Assembly: GCA_913020045.1 (NCBI GenBank)
Contig: CAJWBE010000003.1
Location: 62,001 to 126,000 of the forward strand
Direction of reading: 5' to 3'
Source of the DNA: an uncultured Oleiphilus sp.
GTDB taxonomy: Bacteria; Pseudomonadota; Gammaproteobacteria; Pseudomonadales; Oleiphilaceae
Length of the DNA: 64,000 bases
How positions within the stretch are numbered: position 1 is the first letter of the stretch; every line of letters starts with the position of its first letter. The notes beneath the pieces are model-generated. The model was not told where the DNA came from and made no database searches. It saw only the letters and a program-made list of their open reading frames with translations. The translations under genes and the position numbers were made by a program. Shown here in pieces: positions 27,298-37,661 of the stretch.

Positions 27298-29397
27298 GTG
27301 GAAGGACAGCAGTCTCAGGAGACCGGTAGTGTAGAGGTTGACCTAACAGCGCATGAATATTACTTCAATAGAGAGATTAGTCACCTACAGTTCAATAAGC
27401 GCGTGCTGGAACAAGCGCTGGATGATAATCACCCCTTACTAAATCGACTGCTATTTTGTTGTATTTTTAGTAGTAACATGGATGAGCTGTTTGAGATTCG
27501 TGTCGCGGGTTTAAACCACCAAATAAAGTTCGGGCGTGAAACAGTTGGTCCGGACGGGCAAACACCTCAGAAGACGCTCCAAAAAATTGACTTGCTTACG
27601 CATGCGATGGTGCAAGAACAATACGACATCCTGAACAATAACCTGCTGCCTGCGCTAGAGGCCGAGAACATTCGTTTCTTAAGGCGTGCTGAGTGGGATG
27701 AAGGTCAAACAGCTTGGTTGAGAGACTACTTTGAACACGAGATATTACCGGTCATCAACCCGATAGGGCTGGATCCCTCGCATCCTTTTCCTCGGCTCGT
27801 GAATAAAAGCCTTAACTTCATTGTGGAACTTGAGGGTAAAGATGCGTTTGGTCGTGAAACCGGCATGGCGATTGTTCCTGCGCCAAAATCATTGCCGCGC
27901 ATGGTTAAGTTACCGGAAGATGTATCAGAAGGTGATGAGATCGTATTTTTGTCATCAATTATTCACGCCCATGCAGACCAGCTCTTTCCAGGCATGAGCG
28001 TTAAGGGCTGCTATCAATTTCGATTGACACGAAATGCGGATTTTGAAATTGAGCACGATGACATGGAAGATTTGGCGTCTGTGCTCAAAGGTGAGTTGTT
28101 ATCGCGTCGTTTCGGTGATGCGGTTCGTTTAGAATTAGCGGAGAATTGTCCGCAGCACTTGGTTGATTTCTTACTCGGTCAGTTTGGATTGACGGCTAGT
28201 GAGCTCTATCAGGTGAATGGTCCGGTTAATTTGGCTCGGCTGATGAGCCTGCCTAGTTTGCTTGATCGCCCCGACCTGATGTACCCCAGCTTCGCCCCAG
28301 GTTTGCCTAAGCCTCTTAAGGTCAGTAAGAGTATTTTGTCTGTGGTGCAGCAACGAGACATTTTATTGCATCACCCCTTCCAAAGTTTTACCCCGGTTGT
28401 TGATTTGTTGCGCGAAGCAGCGAAAGACCCTGGAGTCGTCGCGATTAAACAAACACTGTATCGAACGGGAGCAAACTCTGAAGTCGTTGCAGCCTTGGTT
28501 GATGCGGCAAGAAGAGGTAAAGAAGTGACGGCGGTTATTGAGCTTCGTGCTCGTTTCGACGAGGCAGAGAACATAGAGTTAGCGAGTCGCTTGCAAGAGG
28601 CGGGTGCTGTTGTGGTCTATGGTGTTGTTGGTTATAAGACGCACGCCAAGATGATCTTGATTGTGCGCCGAGAGGCGAAGGGCTTTCGTCACTATGTCCA
28701 CTTAGGTACGGGTAATTATCACGCGGGCAATGCGCGCTTATATACCGATTACAGCTTTATTTCGAGTGATGATGCGCTTGGAAAAGATGTCCATAAGATT
28801 TTCCAGCAGCTAACGGGAATGGGCAAAGTTCTTAAAATCAAAAAATTATTTCATGCACCATTTACGCTTCACGACCGCTTAATTGAGTTGATCGATCGCG
28901 AGGCAACTAATGCTGCTGCAGGTTTGTCATCTGGCATTACAGCCAAAATGAACTCATTGTCTGAGCCGAAGGTTATTCGTGCGCTTTATCGCGCTTCTCA
29001 GGCAGGTGTGCCGATTGAGTTAATTGTTCGAGGCATTTGTTGTTTACGTCCAGGCATCGATGGTATCTCCGATAATATTACGGTGCGTTCCGTTGTCGGG
29101 CGTTTTCTCGAGCATACGCGCGTGTATTGCTTTCATAATGATGGCCAAGACGAAATTTACGGTTCAAGCGCCGACTGGATGGTTCGCAACTTATTGAATC
29201 GTGTTGAGACGTGTTTCCCTATTGAAGATAAGAAGTTACAGCAGCGAGTACAGGAAGAACTGGGTTTCTATCTTGATGATAATTGTCAAAGCTGGATTCT
29301 TGATGCCGATGGTGAATATCACCTTCAATCGCCAAAGCCAGACGAAGAGCGTCGCAGCGCACAGCAGGCTTTGTTAGAAAAGCTGGCGCTAACTTAA
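27298..29397 (+). CDS. ppk1: Ppk1, polyphosphate kinase
   Basis: This 699-aa enzyme reversibly makes polyphosphate from ATP. The four expected parts are present: the N-terminal helical domain (YYFNREISHLQFNKRVLEQA), the head domain with the HPFPRLVNKSLNF block, and the two phospholipase-D-like catalytic domains with H449 in GYKTHAKMILIVRRE (the autophosphorylated His) and LGTGNYHAGNARLYTDY. The start is GTG at 27298 with AGGGG upstream. It follows hemB, as in Pseudomonas, but the next gene is not ppx: it is a secreted protein whose ATG overlaps the ppk1 stop (TAATG). Confidence 0.97.
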   Translation: MEGQQSQETGSVEVDLTAHEYYFNREISHLQFNKRVLEQALDDNHPLLNRLLFCCIFSSNMDELFEIRVAGLNHQIKFGRETVGPDGQTPQKTLQKIDLLTHAMVQEQYDILNNNLLPALEAENIRFLRRAEWDEGQTAWLRDYFEHEILPVINPIGLDPSHPFPRLVNKSLNFIVELEGKDAFGRETGMAIVPAPKSLPRMVKLPEDVSEGDEIVFLSSIIHAHADQLFPGMSVKGCYQFRLTRNADFEIEHDDMEDLASVLKGELLSRRFGDAVRLELAENCPQHLVDFLLGQFGLTASELYQVNGPVNLARLMSLPSLLDRPDLMYPSFAPGLPKPLKVSKSILSVVQQRDILLHHPFQSFTPVVDLLREAAKDPGVVAIKQTLYRTGANSEVVAALVDAARRGKEVTAVIELRARFDEAENIELASRLQEAGAVVVYGVVGYKTHAKMILIVRREAKGFRHYVHLGTGNYHAGNARLYTDYSFISSDDALGKDVHKIFQQLTGMGKVLKIKKLFHAPFTLHDRLIELIDREATNAAAGLSSGITAKMNSLSEPKVIRALYRASQAGVPIELIVRGICCLRPGIDGISDNITVRSVVGRFLEHTRVYCFHNDGQDEIYGSSADWMVRNLLNRVETCFPIEDKKLQQRVQEELGFYLDDNCQSWILDADGEYHLQSPKPDEERRSAQQALLEKLALT

Positions 29398-30239
29398 TGG
29401 CTATTGGTGTTTCCCTAAGATTGTCGCGAGCGATGTTGTTCGTTTGCGCGTTCTGTTTTGTGGTTCTGCTTTATGCACCATCGACGATGGCGAAGTCTGC
29501 CAATCTCGATTGGTCTGGGGTTAGTTCTGATGAGGTCGAGCGGATTCGTGCGATGCTGGACGAGCAGCAAATTGAGAAGCGTTTATCGGCCTTTGTTGAT
29601 CGTTCATTATTATTGAAAAAAGAAGTATTGATCGTAGTCTATCCTGGTTTTGAACTGTTTCTCGATACGGCATCAGGCATTAGTTACTTGCCTTTTCAAA
29701 TGTTACGCCAGCTTGAAGCGAGCATTACTGAGCGTTATGCGCGGCAAGCGGTACGACAGAAGATTTTCGCTGCGGCAGTCGAGCACCTTCTTTGGGTGCA
29801 ACTTGGTAAAGCGCTGGTAAGCCAGTTCTCACTGCCAATACAAGGTGAGCCGGCCTATGCCTTAGACGGGTTTGCCACGGTCATGCTGCTTAACCTTCAT
29901 GATAGTGCTTACTTGTTGGATGCGACTGAGGAGTATTTGCTCGTAGACCAGACGGGAGAAGCGCTAGTATCTGGAGAAGGGAAGAGCGAGCTAGAGTTTG
30001 ATAAGTCGCGTTATCAGCTAATTGTATGCACGGTTGTGGGTAAGGATTTCGACAAGTTCCAGAACAGCCAGCCTGAATTGGCATGGGCGCCCGCACGAAG
30101 GGCGCAATGTGAGCAGCGTTATCAGGCGCAAATTGCCGAGTGGTATGCCGCACTGCAACCCTATCTTAAACCTGAGAATAGAATTCGCTATTGGCTGCCA
30201 CAGCAGCCCAGCGATTTTTTAGAAGAGGGGTCTAATTAG
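29397..30239 (+). CDS. DUF4344-like secreted protein with lost metallopeptidase motif
   Basis: This 280-aa protein starts with a signal peptide (AMLFVCAFCFVVLLYAP, cleavage near TMA-KSA). Its middle, WVQLGKALVSQFSLPIQGEP then AYALDGFATVMLL, follows the pattern of DUF4344 putative metallopeptidases, which read H-E-x-G-H-x-L, then LPVLGREEDAADAFAT. Here the zinc motif is V134-Q-L-G-K138, so both His and the catalytic Glu are gone, while the later A-L-D-G-F-A-T part remains. It is likely an inactive, possibly binding, relative. The ATG overlaps the ppk1 stop by one base, indicating coupled translation. The role is unknown; a link to phosphate or polyphosphate stress is inference from position. 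Confidence 0.65.
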   Translation: MAIGVSLRLSRAMLFVCAFCFVVLLYAPSTMAKSANLDWSGVSSDEVERIRAMLDEQQIEKRLSAFVDRSLLLKKEVLIVVYPGFELFLDTASGISYLPFQMLRQLEASITERYARQAVRQKIFAAAVEHLLWVQLGKALVSQFSLPIQGEPAYALDGFATVMLLNLHDSAYLLDATEEYLLVDQTGEALVSGEGKSELEFDKSRYQLIVCTVVGKDFDKFQNSQPELAWAPARRAQCEQRYQAQIAEWYAALQPYLKPENRIRYWLPQQPSDFLEEGSN

Positions 30240-30261
30240 ATTCTATTTGGTACGGTTTGAG

Positions 30262-30468
30262 TTAGTACCAAAGGACGAATGCCGCCGCTGCCCCTACGCC
30301 ACATTTTTCTTTATGATTGTCGCTTGTGCGGCACAGTTGCTTGCCAACCGCATACGACAAACCCGCACCAATTATGTACATTTCTAAGTCGCGCTCTTTC
30401 TGAAAACTTTGGCAGCCCCCGATAAATAATGAGCTGATGACGACAAGACTAATCAAAACTTTTTTCAT
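30262..30468 (-). CDS. Small lipoprotein of unknown function
   Basis: This 68-aa protein starts with a lipoprotein signal, MKKVLISLVVISSLFIGG followed by Cys19, then a short domain with two small hydrophobic, glycine-rich stretches (YIIGAGLSYAVGKQLC, CGVGAAAAFVLWY) and two extra cysteines. The ATG at 30468 was chosen because GGAG lies 7 nt upstream and it begins the signal; the frame extends further but without function. It is convergent with the ppk1-linked gene, and a TTTGGTAC / GTACCAAA inverted repeat (30246-30272) spans its stop. It is not recognised as a named family. Confidence 0.65.
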   Translation of the reverse strand: MKKVLISLVVISSLFIGGCQSFQKERDLEMYIIGAGLSYAVGKQLCRTSDNHKEKCGVGAAAAFVLWY

Positions 30469-30636
30469 TCCGTTCTCCATATGAACGAATAGCGGTTTAA
30501 CAGGCTGCTGTATGCTACAAAGCGAAAGGTTTAGGAGCAAGCTAGGAAAGAAGGATACGTGAATTAGTCGTCAAGCGCTGAGTATTTAGGCATGAATTTG
30601 ACGAAAAATAACAATTAGCGCTGCGTTTTGCTGTAA

Positions 30637-31839
30637 CTAAAACAGCGTTATCTCTTCATTGTTTGACGTTGTACTTTGTTCTTTGCGTGTGGTGCCGGAA
30701 GCATTTGTCGTTGTTAGGTCTTTAACGACGGTAATAGAGCTCACTAAGGTATGAAAGTGGGCTTCTAGTGCATCGCTTCCGCTATACAACACTTCGATGG
30801 AGTCTAGTGCGTTTTCGGAGAGCGCTTGAAGCCGAGACTCTTGGTGCTCAGTTAGATCAAGGGTCAGGACCGCTTCGCTTAGTTCTGATGATAAGTTTTG
30901 CATGATTTTTCGCGCATACATTTGTGTTTCACCAGAAACGTTTTTGATCAATGTCATAATCGTTTGAACTTGGTCGTGTTGTGCAGCGATCAGCGCATTC
31001 ACCGTTAGCGTGCGGGTTCTAGCCTCAGTTAAGGCGGCTGCCTGCAGTAAAATATCACGTACCCGTCCGTATTTTTCTTCGTCTTGCCATGGCGCGTTTG
31101 TAATCATCAATACAAGATAATCAAGCCGAAACACCACAATGCGATTTCGCGAAAGTACGCGAATATTGCTTTGTCTTGCTTCATGCAGAACTTTTTGGGC
31201 GGTTTCATGCACTAGACCGTCGGGGAAAAACAATTCTTCTTGGTTTTTTTGTACCAAACAAAACGCATTTAGCTCTAATCGCTGACACACTTTAAACATG
31301 GCATTGCAGGCGTCTTCAATACTTACTGCAGTGTTGAGCCACTCAACCAGCTGCATTAATAAGCCAACTTCGGAGGCCGCTTTCATCGCGGTGATGGCTG
31401 CTTGAGAGGTATCTGCGACTTCGATCTCTAGGGCTTCATTTCGTTCTTGTAACTGCGCTAGTTGGTCAAGTTTTTGCACTATCCGTTCGATCGACCAATG
31501 CGAGAAAATAAAGCTATCGATGGGTAACTGGGTTAACACATCATTGGTTTTCGCGCTGGCGTTTTCTTGTAAGACTCCGAGTATCAGTGGAGAGCGATCT
31601 TCCGACTGGCTTCGCAGCCTTGTGATTAGCTTGGTGTAGTCATGCTCGGGAATGATTTCAATGAGGATCGCAACAGGGGATTTTGCGAGTGCTTTGTTTA
31701 GATTGGAATTATCAACTAAGGAGTCATTACTGGGGGGGAGATTGAGAGAGTAAACCTGATAGGATTCACTCAGTCTCGTCACGATGTTTTGAAGGTTGTT
31801 TTGATCTGCTGCAATAACAACAATGCTGCGCGCTTCCAT
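30637..31839 (-). CDS. Pseudo-receiver plus GAF-like protein downstream of rnfE
   Basis: This 400-aa cytosolic protein is not a known Rnf part. Residues 1-130 look like a response-regulator receiver (IVVIAADQNNLQNIVTRL then VAILIEIIPEHD), but the phospho-acceptor position is E61 and the conserved Lys near residue 125 is absent (FIFSHW). A coiled coil follows (about 133-165), then a segment (ITAMKAASEVGLLMQLVEWL) and a GAF-like domain seen in some pseudomonad regulators, and a helical C-terminus. There is no output domain such as GGDEF or HTH. It starts 83 bp after rnfE on the same strand, at the place where nth usually sits. The ATG at 31839 has only a weak ribosome binding site; a TTG at 31902 is an alternative. 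Confidence 0.7.
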   Translation of the reverse strand: MEARSIVVIAADQNNLQNIVTRLSESYQVYSLNLPPSNDSLVDNSNLNKALAKSPVAILIEIIPEHDYTKLITRLRSQSEDRSPLILGVLQENASAKTNDVLTQLPIDSFIFSHWSIERIVQKLDQLAQLQERNEALEIEVADTSQAAITAMKAASEVGLLMQLVEWLNTAVSIEDACNAMFKVCQRLELNAFCLVQKNQEELFFPDGLVHETAQKVLHEARQSNIRVLSRNRIVVFRLDYLVLMITNAPWQDEEKYGRVRDILLQAAALTEARTRTLTVNALIAAQHDQVQTIMTLIKNVSGETQMYARKIMQNLSSELSEAVLTLDLTEHQESRLQALSENALDSIEVLYSGSDALEAHFHTLVSSITVVKDLTTTNASGTTRKEQSTTSNNEEITLF

Positions 31840-31922
31840 GGCAATACCCGTATCGTTTATTTCATGCTGGCTACAGTTTAGCCAAGCGTGAGCGGAACAC
31901 AATAGGGTTGAGGCGGTTTTCG

Positions 31923-32636
31923 TTAAGCGATCTTCCCAGTGACGCGAACGCGCTTGCTACCGGAAACAACTTTGGCCTCCCGCAATTTTCGAGTGGTTTC
32001 GATGCGTTGGTCAATAATATTCTTGCCGGCAATGATAAGACCCATGGCGACAAAGGCGCCGGGGGGCAAAATTGCGAACAGAAAGTTTTGATAGTCATCG
32101 ATCAGCACTAATTCCCATGCCACGGCGGCTGGGCCGAAAATAAGGTGCATATTGGAAAACAAGGTTCCTTGGCCGACCGCCTCTCGCATGCCGCCTAAGA
32201 GTATTAAGACGAGGGTGAACCCAATCCCCATCATGAGTCCGTCGGTGGCGGCGGGTAGAATCGGATTTTTGCAGGCATACGCGTCTGCCCTACCGAGAAT
32301 GGCACAGTTAGTGACGATGAGCGGAATAAAAATTCCCAGTATTTGATAGAGCTCATAGGTATAGGCTTTCATGAGAAGCTCCGCGCAGGTGACGAGGGAG
32401 GCGATAATCATCACGAACGCAGGTAAGCGGATTGATTCTGCGACGAAATTCCGGATAGACGAGACCGCAATGTTAGAACTAACCAACACTAATGTTGTGG
32501 CAAGGCCAAGTCCTAGTGCGTTAACAACGGTGCCTGTGACCGCTAATAATGGGCATAAGCCAAGTAGCTGAACTAGTGCAGGGTTGTTGTCCCACAAGCC
32601 GTTTTTAGCGAGCGCCTTAAATTCGGAAGATGCCAT
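31923..32636 (-). CDS. rnfE: RnfE, electron transport complex membrane subunit
   Basis: This 237-aa integral membrane subunit of the Rnf complex belongs to the RnfA/RnfE (NqrD/NqrE) pair. Six hydrophobic segments are visible, with the family blocks [18 protein letters not shown] (conserved Cys in the membrane iron-sulfur site region) and [17 protein letters not shown] with the second Cys. Its ATG overlaps the rnfG stop by one base. It is the last rnf gene in the operon order A-B-C-D-G-E. Confidence 0.96.
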   Translation of the reverse strand: MASSEFKALAKNGLWDNNPALVQLLGLCPLLAVTGTVVNALGLGLATTLVLVSSNIAVSSIRNFVAESIRLPAFVMIIASLVTCAELLMKAYTYELYQILGIFIPLIVTNCAILGRADAYACKNPILPAATDGLMMGIGFTLVLILLGGMREAVGQGTLFSNMHLIFGPAAVAWELVLIDDYQNFLFAILPPGAFVAMGLIIAGKNIIDQRIETTRKLREAKVVSGSKRVRVTGKIA

Positions 32637-33358
32637 TAGAGTTGCTCGCTTTTCGTGTCAGATTGGAATGGACTAAAAAGACTCTCAGGAGCCAGCGCTA
32701 ACAAAGCTTTCTGGTGTGTCTTATAGAACTGTAAGGATTTCAGTATTGCATTAACGATGGCGCGTGGTGTGATGGTCGCACCGGTCAACTGGTCGAACTG
32801 ACCGCCATCTTTCTTCACTTTCCATTGTTCTGCCGGCGTATTGTCTAAAGATAAGCCGTTAAAGCCATTTATCCAGTCGGATTTTTGTAACTCAATTTTG
32901 TCACCTAAACCAGGGGTTTCACGGTGCTCTACCACACGAACGCCCTTGATGTTTCCTTGTGTATCAAGGCCCACGATTAGTTTGATTGGGCCTGAGTAAC
33001 CATCTGGAGCAATGACCGGTAGGATCAAACTGACAGGGCGGCCGTCTAATTTTGCAATGTAGGCATGATCAGACTTGTTCAAGCCAAGTGCTTGAGCGTT
33101 GATCAAGAAAGCTTCGTTGAGAAGCGCGTTATTGTGCTCGTTCGCCGGTATGATTTCGTAAAGTGCTTTTGAACGAGCTAACGCGACTTGCTCTTTGATG
33201 GTTTTAGCTGTCATTTGCTGAGTGAGCGCGATGAGACCTGCCGTGATGACGGCGAAAATACCAAGCCCTAGCACCCCTTTAAGAATGCTGCTTTTCATGC
33301 TTAACGCGGGAGCTTCAGCGTCTTTTGGTTCGGTCGGTTCTTGGTTCGGATTAGTCAT
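32636..33358 (-). CDS. rnfG: RnfG, FMN-binding subunit of the Rnf complex
   Basis: This 240-aa subunit is anchored by one N-terminal membrane segment (about residues 28-47) and has a periplasmic FMN-binding domain. Covalent FMN attachment is expected on the Thr of the motif GATIT ([17 protein letters not shown]), which is conserved. [20 protein letters not shown] is the typical segment preceding it. The N-terminal tail is slightly longer and acidic ([18 protein letters not shown]). It lies 9 bp after rnfD and overlaps rnfE by one base. Confidence 0.96.
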   Translation of the reverse strand: MTNPNQEPTEPKDAEAPALSMKSSILKGVLGLGIFAVITAGLIALTQQMTAKTIKEQVALARSKALYEIIPANEHNNALLNEAFLINAQALGLNKSDHAYIAKLDGRPVSLILPVIAPDGYSGPIKLIVGLDTQGNIKGVRVVEHRETPGLGDKIELQKSDWINGFNGLSLDNTPAEQWKVKKDGGQFDQLTGATITPRAIVNAILKSLQFYKTHQKALLALAPESLFSPFQSDTKSEQL

Positions 33359-33367
33359 TAGCTGGAC

Positions 33368-34420
33368 TCAAGAGTTCTCTTTAGCTTTCGCGCCGCGCTT
33401 TGCGCCTGCATAGCCATAGGTACGAGGCTGCGTATAGATATCAATAAACGGAGCGGCGAAATTCATTAATAGAACGGCGAAGGCAAATGCATCTGGATAA
33501 CTGCCATAGACGCGAATTACGTAGGTCAGTACGCCAATGCCAAAGCCGTATACTAACCGACCCAATTTAGTGGTCGAAGAGGAAACGGGGTCTGTTGCGA
33601 TAAAAAATGCACCCAGCATTGTCGCGCCACTGAGTAAGTGAATCGATAGCGGTGTAAATTGGTCGTAATCCCAGCCTAATACGAGAGCGGGTAAGGTTAG
33701 CCCTGCAAGTACCGCAAAAGGTGTTTGCCACGGAATAATTTTTAGTAGTAGTAGTACGATTCCTCCGCCCAAAAACGCGAGGTTAACCCATTCCCAGCCG
33801 AGTGAGACAAAATCGCCATATATCGGGTTTGCGCGCACTACTTCCGCGGTTTGTTGAGCAATCTCATGCTTGTATAAATCGAGAGGCGTGGCACCGCTAT
33901 AAGCATCCGCTAACGGGGCGATCTCCCAAATCGAGGCGACTGTTGCCGACAAGGATGGGAGGCCTAGTTCGAGCAAGGGTCCAGGGCTCGCCCAATTTGT
34001 AGTCATGGCAACGGGAAACGAGACTAATACCAGTGCATAGCCCACCATAGCCGGGTTGAACGGGTTGTAGCCCATGCCCCCATATAAGTGTTTAGCGAAT
34101 AGAATGGCAAATGCGGTCGCGATCAAACTGAGCCACCAAGGTGCTAATGGCGGTAATGCGATGCCCAGTAAGATGGCGGTAACCAGCGCACTATAGTCAT
34201 TGAGATAAAATGCGATCGGTTTTTTTCTGAGAAACAATACTGAGGCTTCGCAGGCGAGTGCAACAATGGAGCACCAGACGACATTATGTACATTTCCCCA
34301 GCCAAAGAACCAGGTTTGGGCAATTAGCCCAGGAATGCACATGAGAATGACCCAGCGCATCATGTTGGCGGTTCGATTACTTCCTTTGCTGTGAGGAGAT
34401 GACAGCGTAAGTAAAGCCAT
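33368..34420 (-). CDS. rnfD: RnfD, FMN-binding membrane subunit of the Rnf complex
   Basis: This 350-aa NqrB-like membrane protein has about ten hydrophobic segments. The covalent FMN site is the Thr in YSGATPLD near the middle, and [20 protein letters not shown] is a family signature. It forms the transmembrane core with RnfA, RnfE and RnfG. The ATG overlaps the rnfC stop by one base, so it is translationally coupled. Confidence 0.96.
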   Translation of the reverse strand: MALLTLSSPHSKGSNRTANMMRWVILMCIPGLIAQTWFFGWGNVHNVVWCSIVALACEASVLFLRKKPIAFYLNDYSALVTAILLGIALPPLAPWWLSLIATAFAILFAKHLYGGMGYNPFNPAMVGYALVLVSFPVAMTTNWASPGPLLELGLPSLSATVASIWEIAPLADAYSGATPLDLYKHEIAQQTAEVVRANPIYGDFVSLGWEWVNLAFLGGGIVLLLLKIIPWQTPFAVLAGLTLPALVLGWDYDQFTPLSIHLLSGATMLGAFFIATDPVSSSTTKLGRLVYGFGIGVLTYVIRVYGSYPDAFAFAVLLMNFAAPFIDIYTQPRTYGYAGAKRGAKAKENS

Positions 34421-36468
34421 TAGCCTTCTTCCTGTTTTAGCGTAGCGCGTGCATCGAGCAATGCTTGGTTAGCTGCCTGAACACGAACTTTATTCTTTGC
34501 AACGGCACGCTCAAGTTTTTCGACCAGCTCAGGCTGATCTTGCTTTGCCTGCGTTAAAGAATCAGACATATTTGCTAGTTTCGCTTCCGCTTTTGCTAGA
34601 TTCGTTTCGAGTTGAGATATGTCGGCCTGAGACAATGCAGGCGCAGCGTTGCTATTGATTGCAGTGCTCGGGGTCGCAGCGTTTTCTGACTGTGACTTTT
34701 CATAGCTTTGTTTCGCTTGATTGACGCGGACCTGATTTTTCTCGACCGCGCGAGTGAGCTTTTCAACCTGCTCAGGGGCATTCTCTTTTGCATTGTCGAG
34801 CGCGTCTAACATTTTATCGAGCTTCGCTTGGGCTTTACCCCATGCTTCCTTAAGTTCGGCAGGGCTGCTTGTCTTGTCTTGTTGTACAGTACTTTTTCTT
34901 GCTAAGGCTGCTTCAATAGCGGCCTGTTTAGGGTCGACACCGGAGTTGGCCGGCATCGCGTCCTTATTTTCTTCGTTCTTAGCGGCCAAGGCCTTTTCTG
35001 CTTGCGCCTTTGCTGCCGCATCAGCCCGTGCTTGTCGCTTGGCTTCTTTCTCGGCTTGTTCGCGCTCCAAACGCTCTACGCGCGCTTCGAAACGTATTCG
35101 CGCACGATCTGATTTTTCATGATCTAAGCGTTGTTGTTTGATTTCGCTTTTGGCGTGCCGATAGTAATGCACGAGCGGAATTGAGCTTGGGCAGACGTAA
35201 GAGCAAGCGCCGCATTCAATACAGTCAAATAGGTTGTGATGTTCTGCTTTTTCGTGCTCTTGAGCGCGCGCGAACCAATACAACTGCTGTGGTAAGAGCT
35301 CTGCAGGGCAAGCATCGGCGCACAATCCGCAGCGAATGCAGGCTTGAGCCGGGTCGCTAAGCGGCAGTTCATCATTGGCGGGCGCAAGTATGCAATTTGT
35401 CGTTTTGATTACTGGCGTATCCCGATCGTGCAGCGCGTAACCCATCATTGGGCCGCCTAGAATTAGTCGCTCGGGATTGCTAGGCTGATAGCCATAATTT
35501 TCTAACAGCCAACTGATCGGGGTACCTAAAAGAACCTCAACGTTGCCGGCTTGATTGAACTGTTGGCCGGTTAAGGTGGTGATACGTGAAATTAAGGGTT
35601 CTCCGAATCTTACCGCTCTATAAACTGCCGCTGCGGTGGCAACGTTTTGACAAACAATTCCGATGTCTGCCGGAATTTTTCCGCTCGGAACTTCTTTGTC
35701 TGTCAGTAGTTTAATTAGCTGCTTTTCTCCTCCTGACGGGTACTTGGTCGGCACCACAACGACTTCAATTCTGGTGCCCTTTACGGCGCTATTTAGCGCG
35801 GCAACAGCTTCCGGCTTATTGTCTTCTATACCAATCAGGCACTCGCCGGGTTGCAGTGCATAAGCAATAATTTCTATTCCTTTGACGATTTCATCGGCGC
35901 GCTCTCGCATGAGTCTGTCATCGGCCGTAATGTAAGGTTCGCATTCAGCGGCATTGAGAATAAGTGTGGCCACTTTATCTTGTTGAGGCGGTTGTAGCTT
36001 AATGTCGGTCGGAAAACCTGCGCCGCCCATGCCTGCAATGCCTGCTGCTCGCACCTTCGATTGAATGGCTTCAATGGAAAGGTTTTCGTAATGCTCTTCC
36101 GGCTCAAGTTCGCACCATTTGTCTTCGGAGTCAGGCGCAAGTATGACGCAAAGCTCTGTCATGCCTGAGGGGTGTGGAATGGGGCGGTCGCCGATGTCAA
36201 CGATTGTACCGGAAGTCGGTGCATGCACATGTGTACTGACAAAGCCGTCGGCTTGTGCAATTCGCTGTCCTTTGAGTACTTTGTCTCCGACAGCTACGGT
36301 GATGATGGCCGGCTTACCAATATGCTGCTGAACGGGCAAAATCAGTTCAGGCGGTATTGGCGCGCGGCTAATCGTAGTTTGATTCGAGTCAGACTTGTGC
36401 TCTGAGGGATGAATACCACCATGAAAGTCAAATACGCGGCGAGATGTTGAAGCGATCAATGAGCTCAT
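34420..36468 (-). CDS. rnfC: RnfC, NADH-binding iron-sulfur subunit with duplicated coiled-coil tail
   Basis: This 682-aa subunit reacts with NADH at the cytoplasmic face. It has the SLBB/NuoF-like region ([37 protein letters not shown]), then two 4Fe-4S sites ([12 protein letters not shown] and [12 protein letters not shown] near residues 375-425). After residue 450 comes a long Ala/Lys/Glu-rich coiled coil. This tail holds an imperfect duplication of about 55 residues (about 538-592 and 620-675), each with VEKLxRAVxKNxVRVxxAxQ. RnfC tails vary among species. The start overlaps the rnfB stop by 4 bp. Confidence 0.96.
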   Translation of the reverse strand: MSSLIASTSRRVFDFHGGIHPSEHKSDSNQTTISRAPIPPELILPVQQHIGKPAIITVAVGDKVLKGQRIAQADGFVSTHVHAPTSGTIVDIGDRPIPHPSGMTELCVILAPDSEDKWCELEPEEHYENLSIEAIQSKVRAAGIAGMGGAGFPTDIKLQPPQQDKVATLILNAAECEPYITADDRLMRERADEIVKGIEIIAYALQPGECLIGIEDNKPEAVAALNSAVKGTRIEVVVVPTKYPSGGEKQLIKLLTDKEVPSGKIPADIGIVCQNVATAAAVYRAVRFGEPLISRITTLTGQQFNQAGNVEVLLGTPISWLLENYGYQPSNPERLILGGPMMGYALHDRDTPVIKTTNCILAPANDELPLSDPAQACIRCGLCADACPAELLPQQLYWFARAQEHEKAEHHNLFDCIECGACSYVCPSSIPLVHYYRHAKSEIKQQRLDHEKSDRARIRFEARVERLEREQAEKEAKRQARADAAAKAQAEKALAAKNEENKDAMPANSGVDPKQAAIEAALARKSTVQQDKTSSPAELKEAWGKAQAKLDKMLDALDNAKENAPEQVEKLTRAVEKNQVRVNQAKQSYEKSQSENAATPSTAINSNAAPALSQADISQLETNLAKAEAKLANMSDSLTQAKQDQPELVEKLERAVAKNKVRVQAANQALLDARATLKQEEG

Positions 36469-37055
36469 GCGGCGGAGATACTCTTAAAGGGCTGTGCGTC
36501 AGTCGCAATGATGTTTGATTGGCTGGGTGAGTTCCATTTCCAACCGGCAAGTCCCGCGTCGACGGGAACCATATCAATGCAGTCTACAGGGCAAGGCTCT
36601 ACGCAAAGATCGCAGCCCGTACATTCTGACTCGATAACGGTATGCATGTGCTTGGCGGCACCTAAAATGGCGTCGACGGGGCAGGCTTGAATGCATTTAG
36701 TGCACCCGATACATTCGTCTTCACGAATAATCGCGACCTTTTTTACGGTCTCTTCTCCATGCTCTGCATCGAGCGCCATAGGCTCGACGTCTAGTAAGTC
36801 GGCAAGAGCTTGAATTGTACTTTCACCACCAGGAGGGCATTTGTTGATATCTTCGCCGTTGGCGATACCTTCTGCATAAGGCCTGCAGCCAGGGTGGCCG
36901 CATTGGCCGCATTGTGTTTGCGGGAGTATACCGTCGATCTGATCAACTAGCGGGTTACCTTCTACCCTAAACCGGATAGCCGCAAAGCCGAGCAAAGCGC
37001 CGAACGCAATAGCGAGTGCGGCAAGGGCTAGAATGGCGGTCGTAATAAGGCTCAT
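36465..37055 (-). CDS. rnfB: RnfB, ferredoxin-like iron-sulfur subunit of the Rnf complex
   Basis: This 196-aa subunit takes electrons from ferredoxin. It has an N-terminal membrane anchor ([20 protein letters not shown]), a first cluster motif [16 protein letters not shown] and two ferredoxin 4Fe-4S motifs, [16 protein letters not shown] and [16 protein letters not shown]. The order and spacing are standard. The ATG overlaps the rnfA stop by one base and its stop overlaps rnfC. Confidence 0.97.
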   Translation of the reverse strand: MSLITTAILALAALAIAFGALLGFAAIRFRVEGNPLVDQIDGILPQTQCGQCGHPGCRPYAEGIANGEDINKCPPGGESTIQALADLLDVEPMALDAEHGEETVKKVAIIREDECIGCTKCIQACPVDAILGAAKHMHTVIESECTGCDLCVEPCPVDCIDMVPVDAGLAGWKWNSPSQSNIIATDAQPFKSISAA

Positions 37056-37636
37056 TAAATATTCACCAGCCCGGTGAACCCCATGAATGCTAGCGACATC
37101 AGGCCCGCGGTAATCATTCCAATAGCAGAGCCTTTAAACGGCGTGGGTACATCGGCTACCGTGATGCGTTCACGCATCGCTGAAAACAAAACTAATACGA
37201 GCGCGAACCCAACGGCAGCACCGAAACCGTACATAATGGACTCAATAAAGCCGTTCTGCTTTTTGATATTCAGCAGAGCAACGCCCAGCACTGCGCAGTT
37301 AGTCGTGATCAGTGGAAGAAAGATACCTAACACGCGATATAGCAAAGGGCTGGTTTTACGTACCACCATTTCTGTGAATTGCACGACGACAGCAATAACG
37401 AGAATAAAGGAGATCGTTTGTAGGTACTCAATTCCAAACGGGGCGAGTAAAAATGTATATACCAGATAGCTACAAACGGATGACAGCGTCAACACAAAGG
37501 TCGTTGCCAGAGACATTCCCATCGCCGTTTCAAGTTTATTAGAGACGCCCATAAACGGACATAAACCAAGAAACTGTACTAGGACAAAGTTATTGACCAG
37601 TATGGTACTGATTAAAATGAGTAGATAGTCAGTCAT
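37055..37636 (-). CDS. rnfA: RnfA, electron transport complex membrane subunit
   Basis: This 193-aa membrane protein is homologous to RnfE, with inverted topology in known structures, and has six hydrophobic segments. [19 protein letters not shown] and [18 protein letters not shown] carry the two conserved Cys that bind the membrane iron-sulfur site. It begins only 25 bp after metG, so metG and rnfABCDGE are likely one transcript. The complex as a whole couples ferredoxin and NAD+ exchange to Na+ or H+ pumping, and can also drive SoxR reduction in some species. Confidence 0.97.
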   Translation of the reverse strand: MTDYLLILISTILVNNFVLVQFLGLCPFMGVSNKLETAMGMSLATTFVLTLSSVCSYLVYTFLLAPFGIEYLQTISFILVIAVVVQFTEMVVRKTSPLLYRVLGIFLPLITTNCAVLGVALLNIKKQNGFIESIMYGFGAAVGFALVLVLFSAMRERITVADVPTPFKGSAIGMITAGLMSLAFMGFTGLVNI

Positions 37637-37661
37637 TACTTAAGGTTTCGCTCTATTTTAC

